Assembly (NCBI RefSeq): GCF_037975245.1
Contig: NC_092567.1
Coordinates: 15,268,876 to 15,332,875, forward strand
Direction of reading: 5' to 3'
Length of the DNA stretch: 64,000 nucleotides
Origin: Apostichopus japonicus
Lineage: Eukaryota > Echinodermata > Holothuroidea > Aspidochirotida > Stichopodidae
In this document: positions 29,609-41,487 of the stretch, in pieces
How the letters are laid out: each line of letters starts with the position of its first letter
How positions within the stretch are numbered: position 1 is the first letter of the stretch
Position numbers and translations under genes: made by a program
The notes under the pieces: generated by a model
Databases searched by the model: none
What the model was told of the DNA's origin: nothing
The model's input: the letters and a program-made list of their open reading frames with translations, nothing else

Positions 29609-30141
29609 AGTCTTTGCACAGAATGACGTCATATTGTTCATGACGTCATCTCTATCAAGATTTAAATGTGGTACATCGTTCTTCATTGGATAAAGAGAAC
29701 AGCGGAAAAGAGGAAGAGAGATGTATGTGAATATAGATCAACATGTAATGGTGTTATATTATGACGCAGGATGACGTCAGAGATCACAATTGATAACACA
29801 ATATCAAGGGCATCAAAACGGTATATATGCAGATTAGAACATGAACGGTGGTATATGAATGATGTCATATTTCCATTCTGCATGTCAACTCACAGAGACG
29901 ACAACTAATGAAGTCTCCCACAAAGACAAAGAGCACAGTCATACATGGATATTAATAAACATTGAGAGTCGTTGGAGAGAATTATAGAAATAGTTGTATC
30001 CAATAGCGTCACTTTTTGCACAACACATGACTTGTTAGTGTATTACATTTAATTTGTTCTAACCAAATGAGAATTTTATGCATAGATACTATACGCGCTT
30101 TATGAAATAGACTATATGTTTAACCTACTGTGTAATATTCA
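29609..30141 (+). other. 3' flank of Ig-like gene copy 1
   Basis: The first ~85 bases match the 3' flank of copy 2, then the two diverge at cattggataa. A possible AATAAA lies near 29953. Several tgacgtca palindromes (29623, 29639, 29771) resemble CREB-type sites; at least the first is kept in copy 2. Confidence 0.45.
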
Positions 30142-30538
30142 GGAGGGCGTTGTGGTCAAGTGGTTAAGGCAGTGGACTTGTGATCTAAGGATTACAGGTT
30201 CGAGCCCTGGCCAGATCATTGCGTTGTGTCCTTGGGCAAGGCGCTTTATCTCCATTGCCTCTCTTCACCCAGGTGTATAAATGGGGACCTGCGAGGTAAC
30301 TTGTCAATATAGTTGCGTGCGCCGGTTTGTGGCTGCACCCTATGGGAAGTCCCCCAGGGGACACGTGGTTGTGGTGCACTGTGGTGCCCCAGGAGAGATT
30401 GATTGAATTGTGCACACTTTGGTGTGTGGGTGTGACAAGTTACCAATGACCATGGGTTAATAATAATCAGCGCATTGAGACTTAAGTGTGTATTTGCGCT
30501 TTATAAGAACTGTGTATTATTATTATTATTATTATTAT
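30142..30538 (+). mobile_element. Full-length tRNA-derived SINE, copy 3
   Basis: Best copy of the family. It has a tRNA head with A box TGGTCAAGTGG (30153-30163) and B box GGTTCGAGCCC (30197-30207), the body gcgctttatctccattgcct ... gtgcgccggtttgtggctgc, and a tail gcgctttataagaactgtg with (ATT)n. Internal polymerase III promoter and ATT tail are what tRNA-derived SINEs show. It is absent from the corresponding flank of receptor copy 2, so it inserted after the duplication or was lost there. Confidence 0.9.
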
Positions 30539-30539
30539 A

Positions 30540-31968
30540 TTGTACCATTAAAAATCTGCTGTATACAAATTAACATTGAGAGAAGTTAATGAAATTTGGA
30601 GATATCGTTAAGTCCAATGTCGTCATTTGTCTGTACATTACATATCTTATTATTGTTATATTTATCTAGTACACAAGATATAACGATGCTTCACTCACAG
30701 ACTGTACCAGCTTCTGTACTACAGATATATTTAACCTATGCTGTGTAACTATATAATTATCGAAAACAAAATAAAGTATGCATATGTACGTTGTTATTAA
30801 AATGAAGTTAACAACCATAATGAAAAGAGACTTAGACCTGAATGTTAATGTTTATTCGTTGTTTTATTAATTCTAATAACTCTACCAAAATATGTTCTTT
30901 TAATACTTGAAAATGAACAACGGAGCTACAATGGATGACATCTAGTATAAACATGTTTTTTGAGGCCATTAAAATCGTTTGGTTGTCTCTTTAGTTTCGT
31001 ATTGCATCTGAGGAACTCACCTAATGGTCTGTGTATTAGACTAAGTAGCCCAGTCACTGAAAGCTAATGAGCACCAGATGTTAACAGATCATATCTCAAA
31101 ACATCAAATTGGTAAAGAATTAACCTGCGCTTTAGGCATGAAGACGGCAATTTCTCTTATTAAAGATTGTATATAACTGTATCTAAATGGTAATATCATT
31201 TACCTTTTAATCGCTTCCAGTACTGAGGCAGGATAATTCCTTACTCTTTCAATGTACCTAATACTGTCGTGGTTAATTTTTCTGTTTCTAAATTACCTAA
31301 ATATTCTCAATTTGGATATCTTGCATGTGTATAGAATAAAAGTAAAGGAGATTGTTATTTTACTGTTGTTTCTTGTTTCTTTCTGTCCCTCTAATCGAAG
31401 TGCTGTTTTCTGCTAAATAGTGGAAAGACCTTTTTTAATAACGGCCTTCTACTGTCTGCTACACGGTAGTTTATATTAAAGAGTTCTCATATCTGTACAT
31501 ATGTGCTACAAAGCAAAGACATCAAATGAACACGTATACGTTTAGCGTGAATCCATAATCATATACATTAAAACACAAAACAAACAAACACTTCTATCAT
31601 TATGACGAACTTGTTTAATTTTAAGCTAACCGTTTATTTGCAATGAAAGATCTATGAAAGAATCAGGAATATCTGTTTGTTTTTAAATGTAATATCAGGC
31701 ATCGTATTTAGACAATTTACTTTCGTCTATTAGACCTACTATTACAGGACAAATGTATAGTCCTTTCGGTGTCACTTGATAAACATTTCGTATCAACTTA
31801 CCGCTTGCATATACTCCGTCGTTAAAGACACACAGCATAGACTTCCCCTCTGAGCAAACATTGCATATATGAATTTTGTTGTATTTACTAGTAAGAGGAA
31901 GAGAAAAGGAAGCAGTAGTCATTGGTCAAGTTCCTGAAAACTTTACTCGTAGAGAACAAGGAATGTTC
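30540..31968 (+). other. Duplicated downstream segment of unit 1
   Basis: From about 30830 to 31930 this matches 39905-40925 (ctaccaaaatatgttctttt, ttgaggccattaaaatcgtt, gcatgtgtatagaataaaag). Identity is clearly lower than in the 5' flank of the receptor genes. No gene is evident. Confidence 0.65.
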
Positions 31969-34279
31969 CAGTGGCGTAACCAGCGGAGACAAGGGGACAG
32001 AGGAAAAAAAATCCCCTTAGACCCCTACTCCAGGACGGCGATCACTATGTAAGTAACATATCAATGAATAATGGGCCGGCCTAAGTGAAAAATGCCCAGG
32101 ACGTTTTTAAGACCCAGTCCGCCCCTGCTTGCCCCTCACTTGCCCCGCTGAAATGATATTGGTGGGCTTAACGAACATTTAACGTAAATTACAACGTGCA
32201 TTTGAAAGCTCATTTAAACCAGTTCGCGGTCGACGTTAGTAGGTAATTGACGGAATACCAGCCAATTGCGCCTCAAATTAAATATTATCATACCATTTGT
32301 TTTCTGTCATCGCTACGAGACCCTCTCCTCACCTCTCCTTTCGTCACACTCGCTTCCCAACGAGATAATCCCCTACCATGCTTGTTACATCGTATGTATG
32401 GTTATAACTTATTACCATTGTTATTTCGACCGTCCGCGCAACTTTACTCCGATATTGTTACTTGGAAGCTGCAGCATGATATATTGCGTAATTTCAACAT
32501 CGCATGTGTGAACTCACATAGGCTGACCAGTCGTTAGAATAGGCATAACCGAAATATTATTTCCAACGACTAAACAAATTGCAAAGTTTACTCAGACTAA
32601 GATTCGGTGGCGCCTAAATATTCCCTACTGAGAACTGGTGGTGGTATGGAAACAAATGCTGCTTGGATGGTTGTGTGTTAGTAGCGACGAGCCTTGAACC
32701 TCGCTATTACATGCAGAGAATATAACACATAGATACACGAGTAAAGAACGAACGCTGATATTTCGTAATCTATTACTACATTTAGCCACAATACATCGGC
32801 ACGAAGCCCTCAAAATGAAAATACAAAAACATGTACTTAAACGAAAATGGTTACAAACGAGGTCTCAATACCGAAGTAGAGTCCTATAACGATACGCACA
32901 CTCGTGTATAAAAGAGGAATACGAAACACAGATACAATTACGACCACAACGATAGGAGGCCAGGGCTACTACCGAACCGAACTATCCAGAACAGGAGCGA
33001 ATAATGGCTTACAAGTCTCGATATCTGATCCACCTGAGCTGATGAACAGACGTCACATGACCTGTAATACGTCACTGTCCACATGGCAAGCACGTGTGGC
33101 TATAAACGGTGACATGTATCCTGAATAGATAGAGGGCGACATATAAGATGACCAACGGCATCACAATATTTAAAAGCCGATTAATATAATATAGCCGATG
33201 GACTGTGGACAGTTTTGTAGTGGCTAAATGAATGAACCCTAAGTCGATGAAACTGAGGTTCATATACAAATTGATTGTAATCATAATTATAGTTAATCAT
33301 AGACAATGAGCTTAAAATGTACTGTTGAAAAAATAGTCCAACCAAACTGAGAACTTCAGACAAAGCAATTAAAAGGATGAAAAACTCAACCCAATTGTCA
33401 AAATCCCATCGTTATATCATGTTTGATTTTTTAAGTTTCGGCAAATAATAAATTTGACCGAAAATATGAATCAACGAATTATGAAGAAATACATTAGGCA
33501 TTTGTAGAAAAGTGTGAACGATACATATATGTACTGTAAAAAGCATGATAACAGAGGACACATGGTTATCAGCTAAGAGTATAGTGACTTTCTCCAAGCG
33601 CGTACAGCCAGGGCAGGCCCCCCTATAAAATGAGAACAGAAATAGTGAGTGAAAAGTGAAAGGGGGGGGGGGGTGGGTGTAGGGGTAGCAAAATACAGAG
33701 AGAGGGGGAAAAGAAAGACCATGGCGGGAGAAATTGGAGGACAAAGTAGAGAGATCAAGCACATTGTTTAAGAAATGTGGAGATTGGAATATTGGAGATT
33801 GGAATTAACCTCTAGTTTTAGTGAGGAATTTACTTCTTGAATAATTTCTACCCAACGAATTTATATTTGGCTAATCATATGCAATATTTTAAACATTTAA
33901 AGATATTTTACTTAGCTAAAATCTTGGCCGATTGGATACAAATTGCAACTATATCGTATAGCTTCCAGGGGCTTCGCTCCTGGACCCAACCAGGGTCCCT
34001 ATGGTGCGCCCCTAGACACCACGCAAATAGCGCAAAGCTCTCTCGTTCACAGGTCAATAAACGGAATCCAACTCCCCCACCCCCTCCCCACATGATGAAA
34101 TCCTAGCTTCGCGCTGGACTTTCTCTACAGTATATCAAGTTCATATGTTTAGTTGGACTGTCCCTTTGAGAACTTAGCGGATGGAACTCAGGAAAAAAAA
34201 CTCTCGTAAAACTCCCACCCCTCCCTCAAACGGTTTGCCCCCCTCATCCCCCTGATGAAAAAGTCTAGTTACGCCACTG
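31969..34279. mobile_element. Possible element bounded by CAGTGGCGTAAC ends
   Basis: cagtggcgtaacc at 31969 and gttacgccactg ending at 34279 are inverted to each other, a common hAT-type terminus. The 8-bp flanks do not match (only TTC is shared). Part of the interior (32130-32290) also occurs in unit 2 (40950-41110), so this may be two unrelated ends and not one insertion. Small ORFs inside look random. A hairpin ccaggggcttcgctcctgg lies at 33966. Confidence 0.35.
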
Positions 34280-34574
34280 TTCAATTGGTCTTGAACTTTG
34301 AAGAAAAGTCACATAAAACAGAACCTGGCTAAGAAAACCCAACAGCTTGATCCACTCCAAGTCCCCTTACATAGAGACTGCAACCGTATCATCACGACTA
34401 TGACTATGGGGGGGGGGGGGGGTGGGGCTGAGTGGGGTGGGCCAGTCGTGGACTGTGTATCAATATTCTTACCTGAAACTTCGTGGCACTGATATAGGGG
34501 CTAACAATAAAACTGATAGGCCTATATAAAACACATATACGTAATATATATATTTATGAACCGTAGTTGCACAA

Positions 34575-35395
34575 TAGACTGCTATACTTTTCACGCAGGT
34601 TAAATCTGAGAACGTCTCTACGTTTATTGCTAATCTAAACAAACTCGTGCAAAACCAAAGCAAACGCACATCAATCGTATCCGCAATTGTGCTTATGCGT
34701 GATGAAGTGTGAAAGTAAACTTTGTTCTTTCTGAACGCAATTCCTAAATATACGTGGCGGGATTCATGTCTCCTCTCCCCCCCCCCCCCTTTCCCTCCGC
34801 AGGCAACGGCCCTTAACTTGGCATCAGTTAACTTAATCACAAATAAGATATTTTGTGAACATATATGTTACTGCTAAACTAGAACTTGAGGTAAAGGCTC
34901 GTAATGAGTCACATGGTTATTACAACAACATGACTAGCAGCTTAGCACCAGGCTCAAACATTTTATGAAATATATAACTATCTCAAGTATACTTGCAACT
35001 GTCATGAGTCACATTGTTTACCAAAATGAGTGCACAATATCATTTACATGTAGTGTTATGTTGTTTATACGTCATAATACAACGTACTGTAAAATATGAA
35101 AAAAAATATACTAGAAAGGAGAGTAGCGAATGCTGAGGGCTTTTGTTGATTTCAACCCGTTGAAAAGTTTTAATTTTCGTAGGGGGTTATACAGATAAGA
35201 CATGAAACTTTAATAAGCAGTACTAATCTCATAGTACAATGTTTAAACTCCTTTTATGAGATACACGAGTCAATACTTGATGAGCCTGATAGCCTGGACT
35301 GCTACACTGTTCACGCAGGTTAAATCTTAGGAGCTCTCTACGTTTATTGTTATTCTAACAAAACTCGTTGAAACCAAAACAAACACACGGGTAGA
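34575..35395. repeat. Direct repeat pair, ~90 bp, 720 bases apart
   Basis: 34579-34670 and 35299-35390 share ctgctatac-like starts, ttcacgcaggttaaatct, ctctctacgtttattg and aacaaaactcgt(t/g). The sequence between is AT-rich without a gene. Confidence 0.7.
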
Positions 35396-35407
35396 TACAG
35401 CCCCAAC

Positions 35408-35704
35408 CAGGCGCGTAGCCAGGAATTTGCCATGGGAGGGGCGAAACTGTAGATTCGGCAATCCAAACTATCTAAGCGTAGCGCCACCATGCTTGGCGCG
35501 AAGCGTACTAGAAAATTTTGGCTGAAAATGCCTCCCAGATCGCTGGAAATGGCACTTCCCAGGCCTCGTAAGTTGCATCTTAGCATTTTCTCTTTTGAAA
35601 ATACTAGCGATATCATAAAAACATTTAAAAATGAAATAAAAAATATGCTCAAGGGGGAGGGGGGCGGCTGCCCCCTTTGCCCCCCCCCCTTTGCTACGCG
35701 CCTG
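35408..35704. mobile_element. hAT-type MITE with perfect 8-bp target duplication
   Basis: 297-bp element starting CAGGCGCGTAGCC and ending GCTACGCGCCTG, flanked by GCCCCAAC at 35400-35407 and 35705-35712. It is a clean member of the family whose broken relatives lie at 26384 (composite A) and 42704 (composite B). No coding capacity. Confidence 0.93.
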
Positions 35705-35712
35705 GCCCCAAC

Positions 35713-36544
35713 ACTCAACATGTTTAAGAACAGGCTGATATAATGCGGGATATTTAAGAGTCCATAGACCTCCTATCTCTTGGAGCCATTCTCTCCGGCA
35801 GACTCTTCTGAGCCGAAGACGAGAGAGTGACCATAAACGGTTAACGTACTGACTAATGGCATCAGAAGAAATGATATGTAAATTTCGCTAAACTAACTGA
35901 AAGAGCACATTCTCTCCAGGCGCTCACATTGTCGAATGTCGATACTTTAATTTGGGAAGTGGAAATAACAGGGGGCGGGGAACTACCCCTACCCCTTCTG
36001 ATCCTGCTAGGATAAAAATGTCAGGCCCACTTACTTTGACACATTCTCATACACCTGCTTTTAGTTGATAAGCAGTTTGCTAACAGTTTTTGTTATATTT
36101 CTTATATAAACTGTATAATTTGTCTTATATTTAACTATTAAACGGGAGGTTGCTATGTATGTATTACTACCCAACAATGTTCCATCAGTATCATGTTCAT
36201 CAAGTGTAGCTAAAGACACTAATAACATTACCTGTTCTATTTTCCGTACTGCTAAACCAATCTGAAAGGACAAGGAATTCACGAGAAATTCATTGCCAGT
36301 AAGCGGAAATTACATAATGTGAACAAACGTAAACATATTGTGGTCATAATGTGAACAAACGTAAACATATTGTGTTCATGCTAATTTCATTCCTTTAAAC
36401 TCCGGTAGTATTTTCCTGAAACAGATGCTACAATAAGGACCAAACTGGTCCTCAATCATAAACTTTTAGACATTTTAACAGCCTCAATACTGTTGAGAAG
36501 TTTAACTTTCTGACGTGTAAACAAGCCATTCCAGACTTTATACC
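35713..36544. other. Junction zone between the two receptor units
   Basis: No gene recognised. It contains a single arm of the foldback family seen at 63160-63375 (gatcctgctaggat and gtcaggcccactta, 35999-36033) and a 36-base tandem duplication (cataatgtgaacaaacgtaa, twice within 36310-36380). Unit 2 begins at 36545 with ggaaatacgtggg. Confidence 0.5.
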
Positions 36545-37547
36545 GGAAATACGTGGGTTGTTAATTAAGATGAAAACGAAACTGATTTTAAATCATTTAA
36601 AATTATTTATAAATGTATTTGTTTTGACAAGAGTTTGAAGGTTGTATAGATATCTTTCATCCTAACCAAACTTTAAAAGATTTGATTCATAACAAACTAT
36701 CACTCAAGAAGTGAAGCGATACGCCATTCCTCGCAAGGGACTTTTATGTTAGCTTAATTTTCATGATACTGCAGCGTATCGTGGTTAATTAGCGATAATT
36801 TATGGTAAAATTAAATAACATCTATAAAGGAGTCGTCTCTCAAATTGTAAAAGTCAACATTTTGACTCACCGAAAATGAAACGAAAAGTTTCGGCTAATT
36901 GTGAAATACGTATAACGTTGATTATTTTCGTTTTACCCTATAGCGATGAGAATATAATATTGAACAACAACTGTACAGAGCAAAAACTTCTATCGCTTAG
37001 CTAAAAAGCTGCATTTAATTTTTTTTACCAAGTTTGTGAAAATCTTTTGATCTCATACTACACCTTTCATGATATTAGAAAACATAGTCTAATACTGAAG
37101 GTCAACAAAATTTTCAGATAAGCAAATAAAGATTGCTGAAAGGAATTTCTAAACGATAATTCATAAAATTGTGGCAAACGAACGTTTCTGCAGGTTATTA
37201 ACAACAATAATAACTCGGTAATATAGGTAGCCTTGATTATTTAAATGAGGATTTAGATTGATATGTAAGTTTGTATATTAAGATTTGAGGTACATTTAAA
37301 AAACACAGGTTACAATCACAACACAATACAACAGTTTAGGCAATTCCTTTATAAAATTTAAAAAAAATTAAAAATCAGCAGAAACTACGTAACAGGAAAC
37401 AACCTCCTTAAAATATCTAGACGCGTAAGAAAACACGCAGCTATTTCCTTGTAAGTTTGTCATTCACCTTATCATTATGCTCGTGAGAACAATACTGTGT
37501 ATTTTGACATTTTCAAAAGACTGATTCTTTGAAATTCATACCAAAAC
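36545..37547 (+). promoter_or_regulatory. Conserved upstream flank of Ig-like gene copy 2
   Basis: Nearly identical to 27164-28162, with only single-base changes and one- or two-base indels scattered through it. The similarity begins at ggaaatacgtggg, which in unit 1 directly abuts composite A. Confidence 0.6.
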
Positions 37548-38486
37548 ATGGCGGGGTTTCTTTCCAATGTTGTGATTCTTTTCATTTTGACTTTTGGTTT
37601 CATCTGTCCCTTTACGGAAGGATTAGTGGTTACCATAGACGTACAGGTGCAAGGGAGTAACGTTGTCAAATCAGGGGTAAGGCAATATACTGTTTACGGA
37701 TCTTATTCATGGTACAGATGGATCAACTGCACACTTATTGGTGGACTCGTGCAACCTGTAGAGGTATTTATCTTGAAAAATCGTCAGATACTCCAAGATT
37801 TAACTATAATAGACAGTAATATTTTTACAACAATGTTGATCAAAAGATTAACCACAAGGAGTGTGAGAACAAATACTGTTCTAGAAAAATATACTTGTCG
37901 TGCTTTGTTTAATGAAAGCTATGCATTAGCTGTTAGCGAAAGACGAGTTCGCACCACCATTGACAGTGAAGTTGAAATTAAATTTGTGCGAAAAGGGTAC
38001 TTCATCTCTTCAAGCGTTGGTTCGACTGTTTATACAGGTGAACAGTTATCAATTGCCTGTACCGCGGTAAATGTTAATGCGAATACGAGATGCGTATTTC
38101 GACCAGATCTATCATCAACATCCATGACCCATGTTCCTAGCAAAGGTCAGAGTACAGTCACTTGCAATTGGGGTTACTATTATACACATGCGGGCTATCA
38201 CAAGTGTGGAACACGCCAACTCAATTTAGACATTATTAATCACCTGCAGCTTTCATTGAAACCGTTAAACTTTTCGACTGATGGTTCAACATTAGAGTTT
38301 AATTGCACCAGTGATCCACCTCGTTTGATGCGCTGGACTATTATAACAGCCAATGGTGACATTCTCGACTTCAGTTCCTATGATATCATCAAGGTGAGCA
38401 TAAATACCACCGTAACTCAGAGACCAGGAGAGACTATACTAAACATTAAGGAAGCATCCCCTGGTGGTAATATATACAGGCAGTAA
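37548..38486 (+). CDS. Receptor copy 2, N-terminal open part (312 residues)
   Basis: Signal peptide (MAGFLSNVVILFILTFGFIC) followed by the first Cys module, the four-Cys module and most of the third module, ending GGNIYRQ after the frameshift. The ectodomain is much more different from copy 1 than the upstream DNA is. Whether it is expressed cannot be judged here. Confidence 0.6.
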   Translation: MAGFLSNVVILFILTFGFICPFTEGLVVTIDVQVQGSNVVKSGVRQYTVYGSYSWYRWINCTLIGGLVQPVEVFILKNRQILQDLTIIDSNIFTTMLIKRLTTRSVRTNTVLEKYTCRALFNESYALAVSERRVRTTIDSEVEIKFVRKGYFISSSVGSTVYTGEQLSIACTAVNVNANTRCVFRPDLSSTSMTHVPSKGQSTVTCNWGYYYTHAGYHKCGTRQLNLDIINHLQLSLKPLNFSTDGSTLEFNCTSDPPRLMRWTIITANGDILDFSSYDIIKVSINTTVTQRPGETILNIKEASPGGNIYRQ

Positions 38487-38506
38487 GGTGCTCTACTTAT
38501 GATACA

Positions 38507-38995
38507 TTGGCACATGTGGTTGTTACGTCACACAGAGTAATTACAGAAGACAATGATGTGGAAACAACTGTTACGTATAAACCTAAGACTACGGCTGCAA
38601 AGGAAGCGTATCAAACAACGAAAATTCAGTGTGTCAAAGTGGTGACTGGTTCCTACAATAATTGTAACGAGTCAGTGAACTACATAGCACAAAGTCTTAA
38701 CTTTCAGTCAACTACGGAAACAACGTACTCTATCTTTATAACAATTACTGTTACCTTGACATCTATTGTCTCTATTTTAATTGTCGTTCTAATCATCTTA
38801 TGTAGAAAGTTAGAGCGAGCCACCATCCATCATGCGCCGCCTCCGACATCCCGTGACAAAGATTGCAGTATGGAAGCACCCTCAGCAACAGAGTTACACC
38901 ACAATCCGGTGTATATGTCCTACTCGGAAACAAATGATGTTTCCGACCATAACGACGAAGAGCAAAATGATACATGTACTCATATCAACATTTAA
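38507..38995 (+). pseudogene. Receptor copy 2, C-terminal out-of-frame part
   Basis: Continuation of the same gene after the 1-base deletion: end of the third module, Thr-rich stalk, membrane segment (IFITITVTLTSIVSILIVVL), CRKLE and the tail with NPVY. It has no ATG at its start and would not be translated alone. Confidence 0.75.
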
Positions 38996-41487
38996 AGTCT
39001 TTATACAGAATGACGTCATATTCTTCATGAAGTCATCTCTATCAAGATTCAAATTTGGTACAACGTTCTTCATTGGATAAGGGGGTCTAAGGGGAGGGGG
39101 TGTCCCCCTTTGAGATATTTGTGAACAATTGTAGGTCCCTAGATTCGATCTGGTGCAATGCTTTGCCAGTTTCATCATTATCATATGATATCATATTATC
39201 AGCAGATTTTGTTTCCTGTTTGAATTCATTTACAAGCTCTTGTTCATATTATATCAGAAACACAAACGTAGTGCTCTTTTACAATTTTTCCAGTATGAAG
39301 ATTCTTGTTTATTGTCCAATGTTTAGACTTTAATACAGTTGACGAACACAACTGATGGACAATATAAACTTTCATATTTTGTAAGACAGCATGATGTGCA
39401 GTGGCCTAAAAACAAATATCATTATCGCAATGAATTATCGGTGTAATAGTTATATATAGGAGGTGCGTATCCCGTACGATTGCTAGCTCAGCTTCATAAC
39501 ATGATGTTCGTGCAACAACTTAGGACGAATCAAAGAAAGGATGACAACGAACGTAGTCGACGTCGTTGTGCATACGGTTCGTGACACTCTATCGAGTGTG
39601 GTTAGGTAGGTTATATGTATTTTATTACGCAGGGACCAACTGTAGGCTTGTGATAGGCTATAGGCTAAATTTAGCTTATTGCATCTGCCAAACCAAGTAA
39701 GAAGCTGAATCAGTAGGCCTGAATGTTAGTTACTACGATTATAATCGAGTTAAAGGATCTGACGAGTATTCAAGATAAAAAGAGCACTGACAAAATACCA
39801 TGCTAAAAAAACAATAGTTTTTAACATTTTTTCGACACTGGCTACGTCCCTGACTTGATTGCTAATTTTCTTGGATGATTCGTTAATGTTAAACCAATGA
39901 TGACATCGGTTTCTCAGTGCAGACCTAAATATTAATGTTTCTTCGTTGTTTTATTAATTATTAAGGCTCTACCAAAATATGTTCTTTCAATACTTGAAAT
40001 AAACAACATGGATGACATTCAACACCATCTGGCATAAACTTGTTTTTTTGAGGCCATTAAAATCGTTAGGTTGTGTATTTAGTTTTGTATTGCATCTGAG
40101 GAACTCACCCAATGGTATGTGTATTAGACCAAGTAGCCCAGTCACTGAAAGCTAATGAGAATCATATGTTAACAGATCATATCTCAAAACATCACATTGA
40201 TGAAGAATTAACCTGCGCTTTAGGAACGAACACGCCAATTTCTCCAATGAAAGATTGTATATAACTGTATCTAAATGGTCGTGTCATACAACTTTTGATC
40301 GTTTCCAGTTCTGAGGCAAGAAAATTCCTTACTATTTTAATGTACCTATTAATGTCGTGGTAAATTGATCTATTTCTCTATTATCTAAATATTCTTAATA
40401 TAGATATCTTGCATGTGTATAGAATAAAAGTATATGAGATTGTTATTGTATTATTTTGTCTTGTTTCTTTCTCTCCCTCTAATCAAAAAGAATGTTTTTA
40501 CTTATATACTACTTTAATTATTTAATTATAACATTATTTAATAAATTAAGGCCTCCCAATGTCTGCAACACGGTAGTTTATATATCAAGAATTCTCATCT
40601 GTACATATATGTGCTACAACGCAAAGACAGAAATGAACAAGAACACGTTTAGCGTGAATCAAAGAACATATAATAAACAAACAGACAAACACTACTATCA
40701 TGATGACGATTTTGTTTAATTTTAAGCTAACCGTTTATTTGCAATGAAAGATGAAAGATGAAAGAGGAAAGATGAAAGATGAAAGAAAGAATCTGGAATA
40801 TTTGTCTATATTTAATGTAATACCAGGCATCATATTTAGGCAAAATAGCTTCGTCAATCCGACCTACTATTACAGGACAAATGCATATAGTCTTTTCGGT
40901 GTCACTGATAAACATTTCACTCACTTGCCCTCACTTGCCCCCACTTGCTCCCACTTGCCCCACTCTCTCCACTTGCCCCCAAACGATATTGGACGGAAAT
41001 TACAACATGCATTTAAAGACTCATTTAAACCAGTTCGCGCTAGACGTTATCCGTAATTGACGGGAATTATCAAATAAATACCAGCCAATTGCGTCTTAAG
41101 TTAAATACTAGACAGTGAGCCTTTCAATCACCCCACCCCTTCCCACCAGGTATGAAAATGTTCCAATGGTTTTGCACTTTTAAGGAAAATTCACCCAAGA
41201 CAGCACCTGGCTAAGAAAAACCAACAACTTGATCCACTCTCAACCCTATAGTCCTCTCAGAGACTGTAACCGTATGACCATGACTATATTACGTCGAGTG
41301 AGGTAGCACAAGTCACTATGTAAGGGTATAGATACTACACATGATCAGGTTAAATGTTGGTGAGAGATTTATAAAGTACTAATTAAACAAGATCAAATGG
41401 GTTTTGTGCATGGGCGGCGATCATAGGAGGGACGGTGGGAAATGTCAGCCCAATATTTTAGGTGGGAGGGGATATAGTATCTAATAT
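38996..41487 (+). other. 3' flank of receptor copy 2 and end of unit 2
   Basis: 38996-39085 matches the flank of copy 1; 39086-39900 has no counterpart there and contains a G/C-rich ggggaggggg hairpin near 39090. 39905-41110 is the counterpart of 30830-32290, and 41150-41300 that of 34275-34400. A small cluster of gaaagatgaaaga repeats lies at 40745-40790 and one of acttgcccccactt at 40925-40985. No gene seen. Confidence 0.55.

Larger units (their letters stand above)
37548..38995 (+). pseudogene. Ig-like receptor copy 2, frameshifted (or truncated secreted form)
   Basis: Paralogue of 28163-29608 with the same start, signal peptide, cysteine framework, membrane segment and tail. At about 38470 one base is missing relative to copy 1 (aatgatatac becomes aatatatac), so translation ends at TAA 38484-38486 after 312 residues, in the third module and before the stalk and membrane anchor. 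The remaining part is open in another frame to 38995. If translated, the product would be a secreted protein with two complete modules. Apart from this deletion no stop disrupts it, so the change is recent, or is a sequencing or assembly error. The last motif is CTHINI, the tail tyrosine of copy 1 being His here, while NPVY is kept. Confidence 0.85.

Noticed and set aside
30153-30210. Possible functional tRNA gene at the A and B boxes
   Set aside because: The boxes are good, but the acceptor and anticodon stems do not form and the sequence continues into a SINE body found at three places.
31969-34279. A single 2.3-kb insertion in receptor unit 1
   Set aside because: The inverted ends look right, but the 8-base flanks disagree and part of the interior is present in unit 2, so one insertion event is not supported; kept only as a low-confidence feature.
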